Below, in pieces: positions 24,578-33,655 of a stretch of DNA of 64,000 nucleotides. Made by a program: the position numbers and the translations under genes. The number at the start of each line of letters is the position of its first letter. Position 1 is the stretch's first letter. The stretch covers positions 415,789-479,788 of the forward strand of contig NZ_JAJKFK010000006.1 of NCBI RefSeq assembly GCF_021653975.1, in the 5' to 3' direction. This stretch comes from Amycolatopsis sp. GM8 (lineage in GTDB: Bacteria; Actinomycetota; Actinomycetes; Mycobacteriales; Pseudonocardiaceae). The notes below the pieces were generated by a model. The model was given only the letters and a program-made list of their open reading frames with translations. It had not been told where the DNA came from and searched no databases.

Positions 24578-26221
24578 CTACTTAGGACTTTCGAGGCGTG
24601 GCAGTAAACGCAGCTGCACCATGGCCGCGAAGCGGTCGCTGGGGTCGTCGAGATCGATGCCGCCTACCTCGGCGACCCGGCGCAAGCGGTAGCGGAAGGT
24701 GCTCGGGTGCACGTAGGCGGCGGCTGACGCGGCACCGATGTCGCCGAATGAATCGAGCCAGCAGCGCAGCGTGTGGACGAGCTGGGAGTGGTGTTTGGTG
24801 TCGTAGGCCAGCAATCGCGCGATCGGCCCGGTCGCGACGTCGCCACGCGCCGCGGAAAGGTCGGCCAGTTCGAGCATCAACGCGTCGGTGTGCGCGTCTT
24901 CGGCGGTGATCACCCGCTTCGCGCCATGGTTGGTGCGCAACACACGCAGCGCCCGGTCGGCCCCGTCGCGGGACGCGCGCAGGCCCGAGCCGTCGACGGC
25001 CAGCGGGCCGACGCCGATCGCGGCGGTGACCCGGCTGCCGGTGCGTTCCAGGAAGGCCGACGCGACCCGCACCGAGCGTTCGCGGTCATCGCCGTGGTTC
25101 CCCGGCATCGGGACGATCCCGTACGCGACATCGCCGACGAGCGCGACCGCCGACCGGGGCTGGACGGCGCTCAGGTGCATGGCCAATGCGTCGGCGACGC
25201 GCTGGCGTTCCGCGGCGAGCCGCAGGTCGTCGTCGGGGGCCTCCAGCAACCCCATGGCGAGCACGACGGTGGGCTGCCCCAGCAGGCCGAGGCGCGCGAT
25301 GGCTTCCGGTGCGCCGGAGCCGCCTTCGAGCGCGGTGCTCACCAGATCGGCCCGTAACCGGCGTTCGACATCCGCCCCCGCGCGCAGCCGGAGCATGTGC
25401 AGCGCAACGATCTTCGCGGCGTCCACGAGCGCCGCGGTGCGTTCTTCGCTGAGCTCGTGCCCGACCGCGGCCCAGATCGAGCCGAGCACCTCATCGCCGG
25501 CGCGGACCGCGACCGCCACGCGCGGTACGGCGAAGTTCTCGTCGTCGCCGTCCGGGTGGACGTAAACCAGCCCCTGGCCCCGGTAAAGGCGCTCGAAGAC
25601 ACCTTGCTTCCCCAGCCGGCGGGTGAACCGTTCGGGCACCTGGCGGCCGAGAACTGTTTCGACCCGCGACGGATCGGCCTCGTCCTGGCGGCCGGAGAAC
25701 GCGAGCACGTGCGAGTCGCGGTCCTCGATGGTGACCGGCGCGTCCAGCAGCGCGGCGACCGCGTTGGCGAGCGCGAACAGGTCGCCGGACGGTATCCCGC
25801 CGAGCGTCTGCGGCGAGACGTCGCCGACGTCGCCCTCGGCGAGCAGCGTGCGGAGCATGGCCGCCAGCTGCGCCCACGACGCCCCGTTGGCCAGCCCGAT
25901 CAGCGCGACACCGGTGGAGTTGGCCGCTCGCACCAATTGCGCCGACGCGGAAACCGGCGAGCGCACGACGAGCGCGGCGGCCCCGCGTTCGCCCACGGTG
26001 CGCAGCAGCGCGACGATCTCGCCGGGTTCGCGCACGCCGACCCCGAGGACCACCGCGTTGGCCGGGAACTCGGCGTCGTCGTGCGGGTCGTGGATCACCA
26101 CACCGCCGAGCCGCCGCCGCGTGTCCGGCCCCATGACGACCGGCTCGAGGAGCACGTCCCCGAGGGCTTCGAGGACGCGGCCCAGGCTCGTGTGCGGCTT
26201 GCTCGGCACCGGTGTCAGCAC
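24578..26221 (-). CDS. PucR family transcriptional regulator (547 aa)
   Basis: The layout is the PucR one: an N-terminal sensing domain (about 1-130, with LGVGVREPGEIVALLRTV), a central GAF/GGDEF-like part, and the C-terminal helix-turn-helix (about 485-540) with LVHTLRCWLDSFGDIGAAS and HPSTFRYRLRRVAEVGGIDL. PucR proteins usually activate nitrogen-source or amino-acid catabolism genes. It is codirectional with and 77 nt downstream of the racemase operon, so it may be its regulator, either read through from it or from its own promoter. The GTG start follows GGGAA. The downstream gene starts within 12 nt of the stop. Confidence 0.87.
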   Translation of the reverse strand: MLTPVPSKPHTSLGRVLEALGDVLLEPVVMGPDTRRRLGGVVIHDPHDDAEFPANAVVLGVGVREPGEIVALLRTVGERGAAALVVRSPVSASAQLVRAANSTGVALIGLANGASWAQLAAMLRTLLAEGDVGDVSPQTLGGIPSGDLFALANAVAALLDAPVTIEDRDSHVLAFSGRQDEADPSRVETVLGRQVPERFTRRLGKQGVFERLYRGQGLVYVHPDGDDENFAVPRVAVAVRAGDEVLGSIWAAVGHELSEERTAALVDAAKIVALHMLRLRAGADVERRLRADLVSTALEGGSGAPEAIARLGLLGQPTVVLAMGLLEAPDDDLRLAAERQRVADALAMHLSAVQPRSAVALVGDVAYGIVPMPGNHGDDRERSVRVASAFLERTGSRVTAAIGVGPLAVDGSGLRASRDGADRALRVLRTNHGAKRVITAEDAHTDALMLELADLSAARGDVATGPIARLLAYDTKHHSQLVHTLRCWLDSFGDIGAASAAAYVHPSTFRYRLRRVAEVGGIDLDDPSDRFAAMVQLRLLPRLESPK

Positions 26222-26298
26222 TTCCCGAAGGTAGATCCGGCCTCCCTCGAACCAGCTGGTTCGATCCGACCAAATCTACCCCCGGAATTCGCACCGAG

Positions 26299-27405
26299 CT
26301 ACGAACCGAGCCACACCTTCGCGGTGGTCACCTCGTCGAGCAGTTCCGGAATCGGCGCCACGCCGAGGCCCGGCCCGGTGGGCACCGGCAGGTGCCCGCC
26401 GGACAGGACGAACGGCTCAGTGATGTCGGTCCGGTAGAACCGGTCCGACGCTGACGTGTCCCCGGGGAGCGTGAAGCCCGGCAGCGAGGCCAGCGCGACG
26501 TTCGCCGCGCGGCCGAGGCCGGTCTCGATCATCCCGCCGCACCACACCGGGATCGCGTGCGCCGCGCACACGTCGTGCACCCGCCGCGCTTCCAGGTAGC
26601 CGCCGACGCGCCCCGGTTTGATGTTCACGATCCCGACCGCGCCGAGCTTGATGGCGTCCGCCGCCGCGCGCGCCGACACGATCGACTCGTCGAGGCAGAT
26701 CGGCGTCCGGATCCGGCGCGCCAGTTCGGCGTGGCCGAGGACGTCTTCCTCTTCCAGCGGCTGTTCGATCAGCAGCAGGCCGAACGGGTCGAGGCGCGCC
26801 AGGTGCGGCGCGTCGCCCAGGGTGTAGGCGGTGTTGGCGTCCACCTGCAGCAGCACGCCGTCGCCGAAACGCTCGCGGACCGCGCGCACCGGCTCGACGT
26901 CCCAGCCCGGTTCGATCTTCAGCTTGATCCGCACGTAGCCCTCGTCGAGGTACCCGCCGACGACGTCGAGCAGCTGCGGGATCGTGTCCATGATCCCGAC
27001 CGAGACGCCGCACGGAACGGTGTCCCGCACCGACCCCAGCTCGGCCGCGAACGAGCGGTCGCTCGCCCGAAGCTCGGCGTCGAGCACCGCCATCTCCAGT
27101 GCGCCCTTGGCCATCCGGTGGCCCTTGAACCTGGCCAGCAACGACGTCACCTTTGCCGCTGTCACGTCCTGCGCGGCCAGCAGCGCGGGTATCAGGTAGT
27201 GGCGCAGGATGTGCTCGGCGCCGTCGTTGTACTCCGACGAGTACAGCGGGCCGGGCATCGTCACGCACTCGCCCCAGCCCTCGCCCGCGGGCGTGACGGC
27301 CCGCAGCAGCAGGAGTTCGCGCTCGGCCTGCGTGCCGAACGAAGTCCGGAACGGGGCGACGAGCGGCATCCGCACCCGCCGCAGTTCCACACCGCTGAGT
27401 TTCAC
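26299..27405 (-). CDS. N-succinylamino acid / N-acylamino acid racemase, o-succinylbenzoate synthase family (368 aa)
   Basis: This enolase-superfamily enzyme interconverts the D and L forms of N-succinyl or other N-acyl amino acids through an enolate. The acid-base lysines are K161/K163 (RIKLKIEP) and K263 (NIKPGRVGG); metal ligands are D189 (QVDAN), E214 (LIEQP) and D239 (CLDES). These numbers and the 368-aa length match what I recall of the Amycolatopsis N-acylamino acid racemase. Some homologues also make o-succinylbenzoate for menaquinone, but no men genes are near. The GTG has AGGAGG upstream and overlaps the acetyltransferase stop by 4 nt. It is the fourth gene of a coupled operon. Confidence 0.92.
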   Translation of the reverse strand: MKLSGVELRRVRMPLVAPFRTSFGTQAERELLLLRAVTPAGEGWGECVTMPGPLYSSEYNDGAEHILRHYLIPALLAAQDVTAAKVTSLLARFKGHRMAKGALEMAVLDAELRASDRSFAAELGSVRDTVPCGVSVGIMDTIPQLLDVVGGYLDEGYVRIKLKIEPGWDVEPVRAVRERFGDGVLLQVDANTAYTLGDAPHLARLDPFGLLLIEQPLEEEDVLGHAELARRIRTPICLDESIVSARAAADAIKLGAVGIVNIKPGRVGGYLEARRVHDVCAAHAIPVWCGGMIETGLGRAANVALASLPGFTLPGDTSASDRFYRTDITEPFVLSGGHLPVPTGPGLGVAPIPELLDEVTTAKVWLGS

Positions 27406-28265
27406 TGCTCCTCCTGGGAAATCACGTAGAAACCGGCCCGGTCGAAACCGGTCACCCGGCCCCCGGCGGCCATCAGCCCGCCGAGTGCTTCGCGCAGCGC
27501 GGCCCGCCACGCGGCGGCCTTGCCGGGGTCGGTGCCGCGCAGGCTTTCGATGTCCGGCGGGACGGCGACGAGCACCACCGGGGCGGCCGCCGGGCCCGTC
27601 GCCGGACCGCCGTCGGCGGCCACCGAGAGCGCCAGCGCGGCTCCTTGCCCGAGCAGGGCCTTCGCGTCGGTCGGGACGGGCTCGCCGGACGCGGCGGTCC
27701 GCACCGCCGCACTGGTCAGGTCCCACGACATCAGCAGCCGGTCGGTGTCGTCCGAACCGTTGATGCCGTCCTCGATCCGCCCGTAGAAGTCGCGCTGGTA
27801 TCCCACGGGGAGCGCACCGAGTTTGCCGAGATTGAAATAGGCGTTGCGGCACACCAGCGGGTCGAACGTCCAGTCGATCGCCGGCACGTCCCGCGCCAAG
27901 GTCCAGCCGCGCTGGTGCAGTTTCATGGCGTACCCGATTCCGCGGCCCGCGCCGGCCTCGGCGACGCCGGCGATGTGACTGTGCAGACCGCCTTTTCCGG
28001 GGTCGCCGAAAAAGCCGACGCACGCACCGAGGATTTCGCCGCCGGCAAACGCGCCGGCGACGTAGTTCCCGGCCATCGACAGCGCGCGCAGCAGCTCCGT
28101 GGTGATCGGCCGGGTGCCCGGCGCCGCCCGCCAGACCGTCCCGAAGAGCCCACTGACCGCGCCCAGTTCGTCGATCTCGGTGATCTCTCGTACTTCGACC
28201 CCCGACGCCGCGGCCGCCGCCCGCGCCGCGGCGATCGCCTCGTCGCGGGTCTCCAGATTCGTCAC
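27402..28265 (-). CDS. GNAT family N-acyltransferase, probable succinyl-CoA:D-amino acid N-succinyltransferase (287 aa)
   Basis: The N-terminal half is a GNAT domain: GNYVAGAFAGGEILGACVGFFG, then HSHIAGVAEAGAGRGIGYAMKLHQR, where the A-G-x-G-x-G-x-A segment is the acyl-CoA pyrophosphate loop. WTFDPLVCRNAYFNLGKLGA is typical of the longer amino-acid N-succinyltransferase subgroup. The C-terminal 110 residues are an extra domain. In Geobacillus the pathway of GNAT succinyltransferase, N-succinylamino acid racemase and M20 desuccinylase turns D- into L-amino acids, and all three genes are consecutive here. Both ends overlap neighbours by 4 nt (GTGA). The function is well supported by context, less by motifs. 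Confidence 0.82.
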   Translation of the reverse strand: MTNLETRDEAIAAARAAAAASGVEVREITEIDELGAVSGLFGTVWRAAPGTRPITTELLRALSMAGNYVAGAFAGGEILGACVGFFGDPGKGGLHSHIAGVAEAGAGRGIGYAMKLHQRGWTLARDVPAIDWTFDPLVCRNAYFNLGKLGALPVGYQRDFYGRIEDGINGSDDTDRLLMSWDLTSAAVRTAASGEPVPTDAKALLGQGAALALSVAADGGPATGPAAAPVVLVAVPPDIESLRGTDPGKAAAWRAALREALGGLMAAGGRVTGFDRAGFYVISQEEQ

Positions 28266-29389
28266 GGAACGATCCCTTCCCGGTTTCCCTTCGTCAGCAC
28301 GTTTTCCACCAGCGCGGCCAGCAATGCGGTCCGGCGCGGCAGTTCTTCGACGAGGACATGTTCGTGATCCGCGTGGGCGCCGTCGCCGACCGCGCCCAGA
28401 CCGTCGAGTGTCGGCACGCCCAGGCCGGCGGTGAAATTGCCGTCCGACGCGCCGCCGACGGCCGCCTCGATCAACTCCGGCAACCCCAGTTCCGCGGCCA
28501 ATTCCCGCGCCAGCCCGAACAAGCCCGCCGAGGAACTGGCTTCCAGCGGCGGACGGTTGATCCCGCCGCCGACCGTCACCCGCGCGTCCGCGAGCACCGG
28601 CCGCAACGCGCGGACTGCCCGATCGACGCGGAGCTGTTCTTCTTCGTCCCAGACCCGCACGTCGACCTCGACGACACCCGCCGCGGGCACGGTATTGACC
28701 GTGGTGCCGGCGGAAAGCACCGCCGGCACCACGCTGGTCCCGCGGCCGGGATCGGCCAGTGCGGCGAGCGCGAGCACCTGGTGCGCGATGTCGATCCCCG
28801 CGTTGATCCCCTTCTCCGGTTCGAGCCCGGCGTGCGCGGCGCGGCCGGTCACCTCGATCCGGTACCGGGAAACGCCTTTGCGCCGCGTCTTGAGCGCGCC
28901 ACCGTCCCCCGACGCCTCCAGCACGAACGCCGCCGCGCAACCGCGCGCCTCGTCCTCGATCAGCCCTCGCGACGACGGCGAGCCGATCTCCTCGTCACCA
29001 GTGACCAAAATGGACACTCCGGTCCGGTCCGGCAGCGAAGCCGCGACGTGCAGCGCCATCACGACGCCGGCCTTCATGTCGAAGCAACCCGGCCCGCGCA
29101 GGACGCCGTCCCGCACCGAAAACGGGTGCGTCGCAAGGGAACCCAGCGGCCAGACGGTGTCGTGATGGCCGAGCAGCAGCACCCGCGGCGGGCCGTCGCC
29201 GAACCGCCAGCGCAGATGCGTCCGGCCGTCGAGGACGATTCGCTCCGGTGCCACGCCGAGCAACGCCGTGCCGACGCCGGTCAGCACGTCGGCGCTGTGC
29301 GCCACCGCGTCGAGGTCGGACGACGGGGATTCGCAGCACACCAGCGTTTCGATGTCGGCGAGCAGAGCGCCCAGGCTGAATCCGGTCAT
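28262..29389 (-). CDS. M20 family metallopeptidase, probable N-succinyl-L-amino acid desuccinylase (375 aa)
   Basis: This is a di-zinc M20 peptidase of the ArgE/carboxypeptidase G2 group. H75 and D77 (GHHDTV), the bridging D104 (FDMKAG), the general base E133 with E134 (GDEEIGS) and a late DHEHV histidine are all in place; the dimerisation lid contains TGRAAHAG. In this operon the likely substrate is the N-succinyl-L-amino acid made by the racemase, giving the free L-amino acid and succinate. The ATG overlaps the deacylase stop by 4 nt. Confidence 0.87.
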   Translation of the reverse strand: MTGFSLGALLADIETLVCCESPSSDLDAVAHSADVLTGVGTALLGVAPERIVLDGRTHLRWRFGDGPPRVLLLGHHDTVWPLGSLATHPFSVRDGVLRGPGCFDMKAGVVMALHVAASLPDRTGVSILVTGDEEIGSPSSRGLIEDEARGCAAAFVLEASGDGGALKTRRKGVSRYRIEVTGRAAHAGLEPEKGINAGIDIAHQVLALAALADPGRGTSVVPAVLSAGTTVNTVPAAGVVEVDVRVWDEEEQLRVDRAVRALRPVLADARVTVGGGINRPPLEASSSAGLFGLARELAAELGLPELIEAAVGGASDGNFTAGLGVPTLDGLGAVGDGAHADHEHVLVEELPRRTALLAALVENVLTKGNREGIVP

Positions 29390-30861
29390 CGCGGCTCACC
29401 GCGCAGCGGCCGGCCGGGGAACGCGTCGGTGAGCAGCCCGCCGTCGCGGACCACCGGGGTGCCCGCGACGAACAGGTGCCGGACGCCGACTGCGGGCCGG
29501 ACCGGATCGAAGTACGTGGCGGCGTCGGTGATGGTGGCCGGGTCGAGGACGACGATGTCCGCATCCGCGCCGACATCGAGCCGGCCCTTTGTCCGCGCGC
29601 CCGGCGCGACTTCGTCGAGCACCCGCGCCGGCAGGTAGGAGCAGCGCCGGAACGCCTCCAGCCAGGTCCAAACCCCGGTCTCGCGCACCATCAGCCGCAG
29701 CGATTTGGAGAACGTGCCCGCCGTGCGCGGGTGTGTCGCGCCGCCCGGGGGCAGCGGCCATTCGGTCGACTCGATGCCGTTGTCGCGCCAGTAAACCGGC
29801 ATGGCGTCGCTCGCGACGATCGAGTCCGGGAAGGCGAGCGACCGGTGCAGCATCGCGCGTTCCGCCGGGTTGTCCTCGTCGAGGAATTCGAGGATGCAGG
29901 GCGCGCCAGGGTTCTCGGCGCGGACCTGCAGCAGCCGCGCCTCGTCGGCGATCCGTTCGCCGGTCTCCAGCATCAGCACGCTGCTCGGGCCGAGCCCCTT
30001 CAGCCTCAGCCGCTCGGGAGACAGGAAGGCCGCGCCGATGCCGGTGCTGCCCGCGCCGTACGGATACGCCTCCACCGTCACCCGCGACCCGTCGGCACGA
30101 CTCCGCTCCAGCGCGGTGAGCACGCGGTCGATGTGGTGCCCGGACGTGCTGTTGACGTGACAGTGGTGCATCGCGGCCCCGGTCTCGGCCGCGACGATCG
30201 CGATCTCCCGCGACCCGTCGACCGGGGTCGCCGGATCCATCTCGACCAGCTCGCGGACGTGCGTGTAGGTGGGCGCTCCGGCCTGCTTGGCGAGCTTCGC
30301 CAGCGCCAGGAACTCGGCCGGATCCGTGGCCGGGGCGTACCCGAGCAGCACGCCGACGCCGAGCGCACCCGCCGCCAGCTCACCCTCCACAAGGGACAGC
30401 CAGGCGGCCAGTTCGGCCTTCGACGAGGACCGCTGCCAAGCCGGATTGCCCAGCACCGCGAGTCCGGTGTGGATGTTCGCGTCCGGCTCGATCCCGGCGA
30501 GCACCTTGGCCCGCGCGGAACCCCACGATGCCGAGAAGCCGTAGTGCAGCGGGCGTCCCGCCGCGGCCGCCTCGGCGTAGGCCCGTTCGATGGGCATCAG
30601 CCCGGCTTCCAGATCGAGCGCCGTCGTGACGCCGTCCATCGCCTGCAGCCGCTGGCCCGCGATGGAGTGCACGTGGCTGTGCAGATCGATGAACCCGGGC
30701 CCCACGACGCACCCGGTGACATCGATTTCGACCTGGTCATCGGCGGTCGGCAGCCCCGGTCCGACGGCGGCCACCTCGCCGCCGGACACCAGCACGTCCG
30801 CCGTGCCGTCGAAACCCGTGGCCGGGTCGATGACGCGACCGCCCCGCAACAGTGTTCGCAT
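29386..30861 (-). CDS. N-acyl-D-amino-acid deacylase-like amidohydrolase (491 aa)
   Basis: The protein has the D-aminoacylase fold: a small N-terminal beta domain (GGRVIDPATG), metal motif FIDLHSHVHS with H61 and H63, MDGVTTALDLEAG, a HHCHVNSTSGHH barrel loop, IVASDAMP with the catalytic aspartate, and a C-terminal strand GRLDVGADADIVVLDP. It would release D-amino acids or related amides that feed the following N-succinylation route. The ATG at 30861 starts the conserved domain; an ATG 27 codons upstream lies in the divergent promoter region. It is the first gene of the leftward four-gene operon. Confidence 0.83.
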   Translation of the reverse strand: MRTLLRGGRVIDPATGFDGTADVLVSGGEVAAVGPGLPTADDQVEIDVTGCVVGPGFIDLHSHVHSIAGQRLQAMDGVTTALDLEAGLMPIERAYAEAAAAGRPLHYGFSASWGSARAKVLAGIEPDANIHTGLAVLGNPAWQRSSSKAELAAWLSLVEGELAAGALGVGVLLGYAPATDPAEFLALAKLAKQAGAPTYTHVRELVEMDPATPVDGSREIAIVAAETGAAMHHCHVNSTSGHHIDRVLTALERSRADGSRVTVEAYPYGAGSTGIGAAFLSPERLRLKGLGPSSVLMLETGERIADEARLLQVRAENPGAPCILEFLDEDNPAERAMLHRSLAFPDSIVASDAMPVYWRDNGIESTEWPLPPGGATHPRTAGTFSKSLRLMVRETGVWTWLEAFRRCSYLPARVLDEVAPGARTKGRLDVGADADIVVLDPATITDAATYFDPVRPAVGVRHLFVAGTPVVRDGGLLTDAFPGRPLRGEPR

Positions 30862-30977
30862 GCTGGCGACCCTAGGAGGTTTGCCGGCCGGTTCGTTCGT
30901 CCCGCCTGACGAATCCGGGGCGGAAGATCCATGCGAGCACACGAAACGGCGTGAACTAGAAATTCCAGGGATGGCTC

Positions 30978-31008
30978 TTGACAGCGAACTTGAAATACGT
31001 CTTACTTT
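30978..31008 (+). promoter_or_regulatory. Candidate sigma-70-type promoter for the APC permease
   Basis: A perfect TTGACA (30978-30983) is followed after 19 bp by TACTTT (31003-31008). The start point would be near 31015, upstream of the chosen ATG at 31046 and downstream of an in-frame ATG at 30971, which supports the later start. Confidence 0.5.
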
Positions 31009-31045
31009 TCTGAACGCCGGCCCGGAGAACTTCAGGGAGCACGAG

Positions 31046-32500
31046 ATGGTGCAACGAGAGTCGCGGAAGGATCAGCAGCGGGGGCGGAAGGGGCAGCAGC
31101 GAGGGCTGCAACGCAACTTGTCCGTATGGGCCGCGCTCGGGCTCTCGGTCGCACTCCTGGGGCCGAGCATGGCCGTCAACATCAACCCGCAGGCGCCCGC
31201 GGGCAAGGTGGGCCCCGCGGTCCCGCTCGTGTTCGTGCTGTCGATGGTCGGTGTGCTCCTGGTCGCGCACGCGTTCGCGCGGCTGTCGCAGCACATCGCC
31301 AACGCGGGTTCCGTGTACGGCTTCATCGGCGCGACGATCGGACCCCGCAGCGGCTTCGTCGGAGGGTGGCTGCTGCTCGGGACCTACGTGGCGTTCGCGA
31401 TGTGCACGGCCTCCGGTGCCGCCCTGTTCTTCGGAGATTTCCTGAAGACGGCCCTGAACTTCGATATTCGCTGGGAGTTCGTGATCATCCCGGTGCTCTT
31501 GGTCGTGGGCTTCCTCGCGTTGCGACCGGCGAGAGCCGCGACCAAAGTGCTCCTCGTCGTCGAGTTCGTGACGATCGGCCTCATCCTGACCGTCGCCATC
31601 GTCGTTTTCGCGAAGGTGATCGGCGGGAGTGGGCCCGCTAGCGGGGCTCACGTCAGTGCGTTGTTCACGCTTCCCGACGGCGTGGGCGGGTCGGCGCTCT
31701 TCGCCGCGATGATCTTCGGATTCCTTTCCTTCGCCGGTTTCGAAGCCGCCTCCACCTTGGGCGAAGAGACCCGGAACCCGAAGCGGGACATCCCGGTCGC
31801 GATCGTCGGAACGGTGATCGTCGCCGGCATCTTCTTCGCCGTCGTCACCAGCGCGGAGGTCCTGGGATTCGGGACCGGCCCGGACGGAACCGCGGCGTTC
31901 ACCGCGTCGCCATCGCTGGTCGGGGATCTGGCCAGCCGGTACCTGGGCGGTCCCGTGGGCGACCTGGTGACCCTCGGGGCCGCGTTCAGTGCGTTCGGCT
32001 CGTCGATCGCGTGCACCGTCGGCGCGTCGCGGCTCCTGTTCGCCATGGGGCGGGACGGTTTCATCACCGAAAAACTGGGCAGCGCCGACAAGTCGGGTGT
32101 GCCACGGGTCGCCGTGGGAAGCATCCTCGCGGTCGTGGTGCTGGCGCTCGTCGCAATGCGGCTTTTCGCCACCTCCGCTGTGGTCGACGTGTTCTTCTGG
32201 ACCGCGACCATCGGAGCGCTGCTGCTTCTCGTCGCCTATCTGCTGTGCCTGGCGGGCGCTTCGGCTTTCATCGGCCGGAGGAGGTCCGGCTCGATTTCCC
32301 GGGCCGAGATCGCGATCCCGATCGCCGGCATCGCCGTCGTGGGCTACGTGCTCTACCGCAATGTGTGGCCGGTGCCGGACCCCCCGTACAACACTTTCCC
32401 GTACCTCGTCGCGGCCTGGCTGGCGATCGGAGTCGCGCTGGTGGTGGCGACTCCCGGACTGGCCCAGCGCATCGGCGCGCGGCTGTCCGCCGAACGCTGA
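31046..32500 (+). CDS. APC superfamily amino acid/amine permease (484 aa)
   Basis: This inner-membrane transporter shows about 12 hydrophobic segments after a strongly basic N-terminus (residues 1-20, many R, K and Q). The first helix SVWAALGLSVALLGPSMAV and the TM6 region FLSFAGFEAASTLGEETRNP are classic APC motifs that line the substrate site. It faces away from the D-amino acid operon across a shared 184-nt gap and is a good candidate to import its substrate. The ATG at 31046 is preferred because GGGAG precedes it and a promoter lies before it. It converges with the next gene 6 nt away. Confidence 0.87.
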   Translation: MVQRESRKDQQRGRKGQQRGLQRNLSVWAALGLSVALLGPSMAVNINPQAPAGKVGPAVPLVFVLSMVGVLLVAHAFARLSQHIANAGSVYGFIGATIGPRSGFVGGWLLLGTYVAFAMCTASGAALFFGDFLKTALNFDIRWEFVIIPVLLVVGFLALRPARAATKVLLVVEFVTIGLILTVAIVVFAKVIGGSGPASGAHVSALFTLPDGVGGSALFAAMIFGFLSFAGFEAASTLGEETRNPKRDIPVAIVGTVIVAGIFFAVVTSAEVLGFGTGPDGTAAFTASPSLVGDLASRYLGGPVGDLVTLGAAFSAFGSSIACTVGASRLLFAMGRDGFITEKLGSADKSGVPRVAVGSILAVVVLALVAMRLFATSAVVDVFFWTATIGALLLLVAYLLCLAGASAFIGRRRSGSISRAEIAIPIAGIAVVGYVLYRNVWPVPDPPYNTFPYLVAAWLAIGVALVVATPGLAQRIGARLSAER

Positions 32501-32506
32501 CCCGCG

Positions 32507-33655
32507 TCAGGACGTGGCGGCGATCAACGCGTGCATCATGGTCTCCGCCACGCGGCGGACGTCGGCGTCGGTGGGCAGGAACGTCGGCGTGTGCAGGCTC
32601 GATCGCGCTTCGGTGCCGATGAACAGCATGGACGACGGCATCGACTCGACGTAGTGCGAGAAGTCGTCCGACCCGGCCGACCGGAAGCGGGTCGTGGTCG
32701 CGATGCCGTTGTCCCGCAAGTGATCGGCGATCTTCGTGGTCAGATCCTCGTCGTTGACGAGCACCGGATCACCGCGGTGGATCTCGACGTTCGCCTCGCA
32801 CCCGTGCGCGTGCGCGATGTCGACCGAGATGTCGTTCAGCCGCTCGAGCACCGTCTCACGCGCGGTGGGGGACAGGGCCCGCACGGTTCCGCGCGCTTCG
32901 GCGGTACCTGGAACCGTGTTGGCCGCATGACCGGCCTGCAGCATGGAAACGCCCAGCACGACCGGCTCCATGGGGTCGACGGAGCGCGACGCGATCGACT
33001 GCAGCGCCATGACAACGTTGGCGAGGGTGACGACCGGGTCGTGGGTGCGATGTGGGTACGCCGAGTGCCCTGATTTGCCACTCACCACGATGCTGAACTC
33101 GTCGGAGGAGGCGTTGACCGGTCCCGGCACGCACGCCACCACACCAGAATCGACGACCGGCTGGACGTGTACGCCGATCATGCTCGGACAGTCCAGCTGC
33201 CGCAGGAGTCCCGAGCTGATGATGTCGCGGGCGCCGGACGGGTAGGTCTCCTCGCGCGGCTGGAACACGGCGAGCAGCGGCGGGCCCGACGGCGTCGCGG
33301 CGACTGCGCGGAGCACGGCCCACAATGCCGCGCTGTGCACGTCGTGCCCGCACGCGTGCATGACACCCGGGCGCTGGGACGCCCACGGGCTGCCGGTGTC
33401 CTCTTCGACCGGCAACGCGTCCAGCTCGGCCCGGATACCGACCGGCGATCCCGGGCCACCGGCCCGGATTAGCGCGCCCGCGTCGGCGACGGGGTGGATC
33501 TCGACGTGGTCGGGTAGCAGGCTCGTGATGAGCTTCATCGTCGTGTGCTCGTCGCCCGCCACGCGCGGATCGGCGTGGATCTGGCGCCGCAGCTCCAGCG
33601 CACGGGGCAGTTCGACGGCGAGAGCTGCGAACAGCGCCGTCCGGAGACCGCTCAT
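32507..33655 (-). CDS. M20D family amidohydrolase, hippurate hydrolase/aminoacylase-like (382 aa)
   Basis: The motif HACGHDVHSA, followed by FQPREE and a later HVQP, identifies the M20D branch (hippurate hydrolase, IAA-amino acid hydrolase, N-acetyl-diaminopimelate deacetylase). These cleave N-acyl amino acids to the amino acid and a carboxylate. The lid domain has GKSGHSAYPH. The ATG at 33655 overlaps the stop of the amidohydrolase upstream by 4 nt, so it is the third gene of the leftward group with the FluG-like pair. The substrate could be an N-acyl or gamma-glutamyl-type amide. Confidence 0.85.
   Translation of the reverse strand: MSGLRTALFAALAVELPRALELRRQIHADPRVAGDEHTTMKLITSLLPDHVEIHPVADAGALIRAGGPGSPVGIRAELDALPVEEDTGSPWASQRPGVMHACGHDVHSAALWAVLRAVAATPSGPPLLAVFQPREETYPSGARDIISSGLLRQLDCPSMIGVHVQPVVDSGVVACVPGPVNASSDEFSIVVSGKSGHSAYPHRTHDPVVTLANVVMALQSIASRSVDPMEPVVLGVSMLQAGHAANTVPGTAEARGTVRALSPTARETVLERLNDISVDIAHAHGCEANVEIHRGDPVLVNDEDLTTKIADHLRDNGIATTTRFRSAGSDDFSHYVESMPSSMLFIGTEARSSLHTPTFLPTDADVRRVAETMMHALIAATS

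Noticed and set aside
26228-26283. Extra copies of the TAGATT operator (GTAGATCC and the reverse-strand GGTAGATTTGG)
   Set aside because: Only half-sites: no palindrome partner and no -35 box at the 3-bp distance seen in the three true copies.
28358-29638. Long plus-strand frame opposite the M20 peptidase
   Set aside because: Low-complexity arginine-rich translation and no homology; the minus-strand gene is complete.
30971-31045. Earlier ATG start for the APC permease
   Set aside because: A TTGACA promoter lies inside that extension and the later ATG has the better ribosome site.
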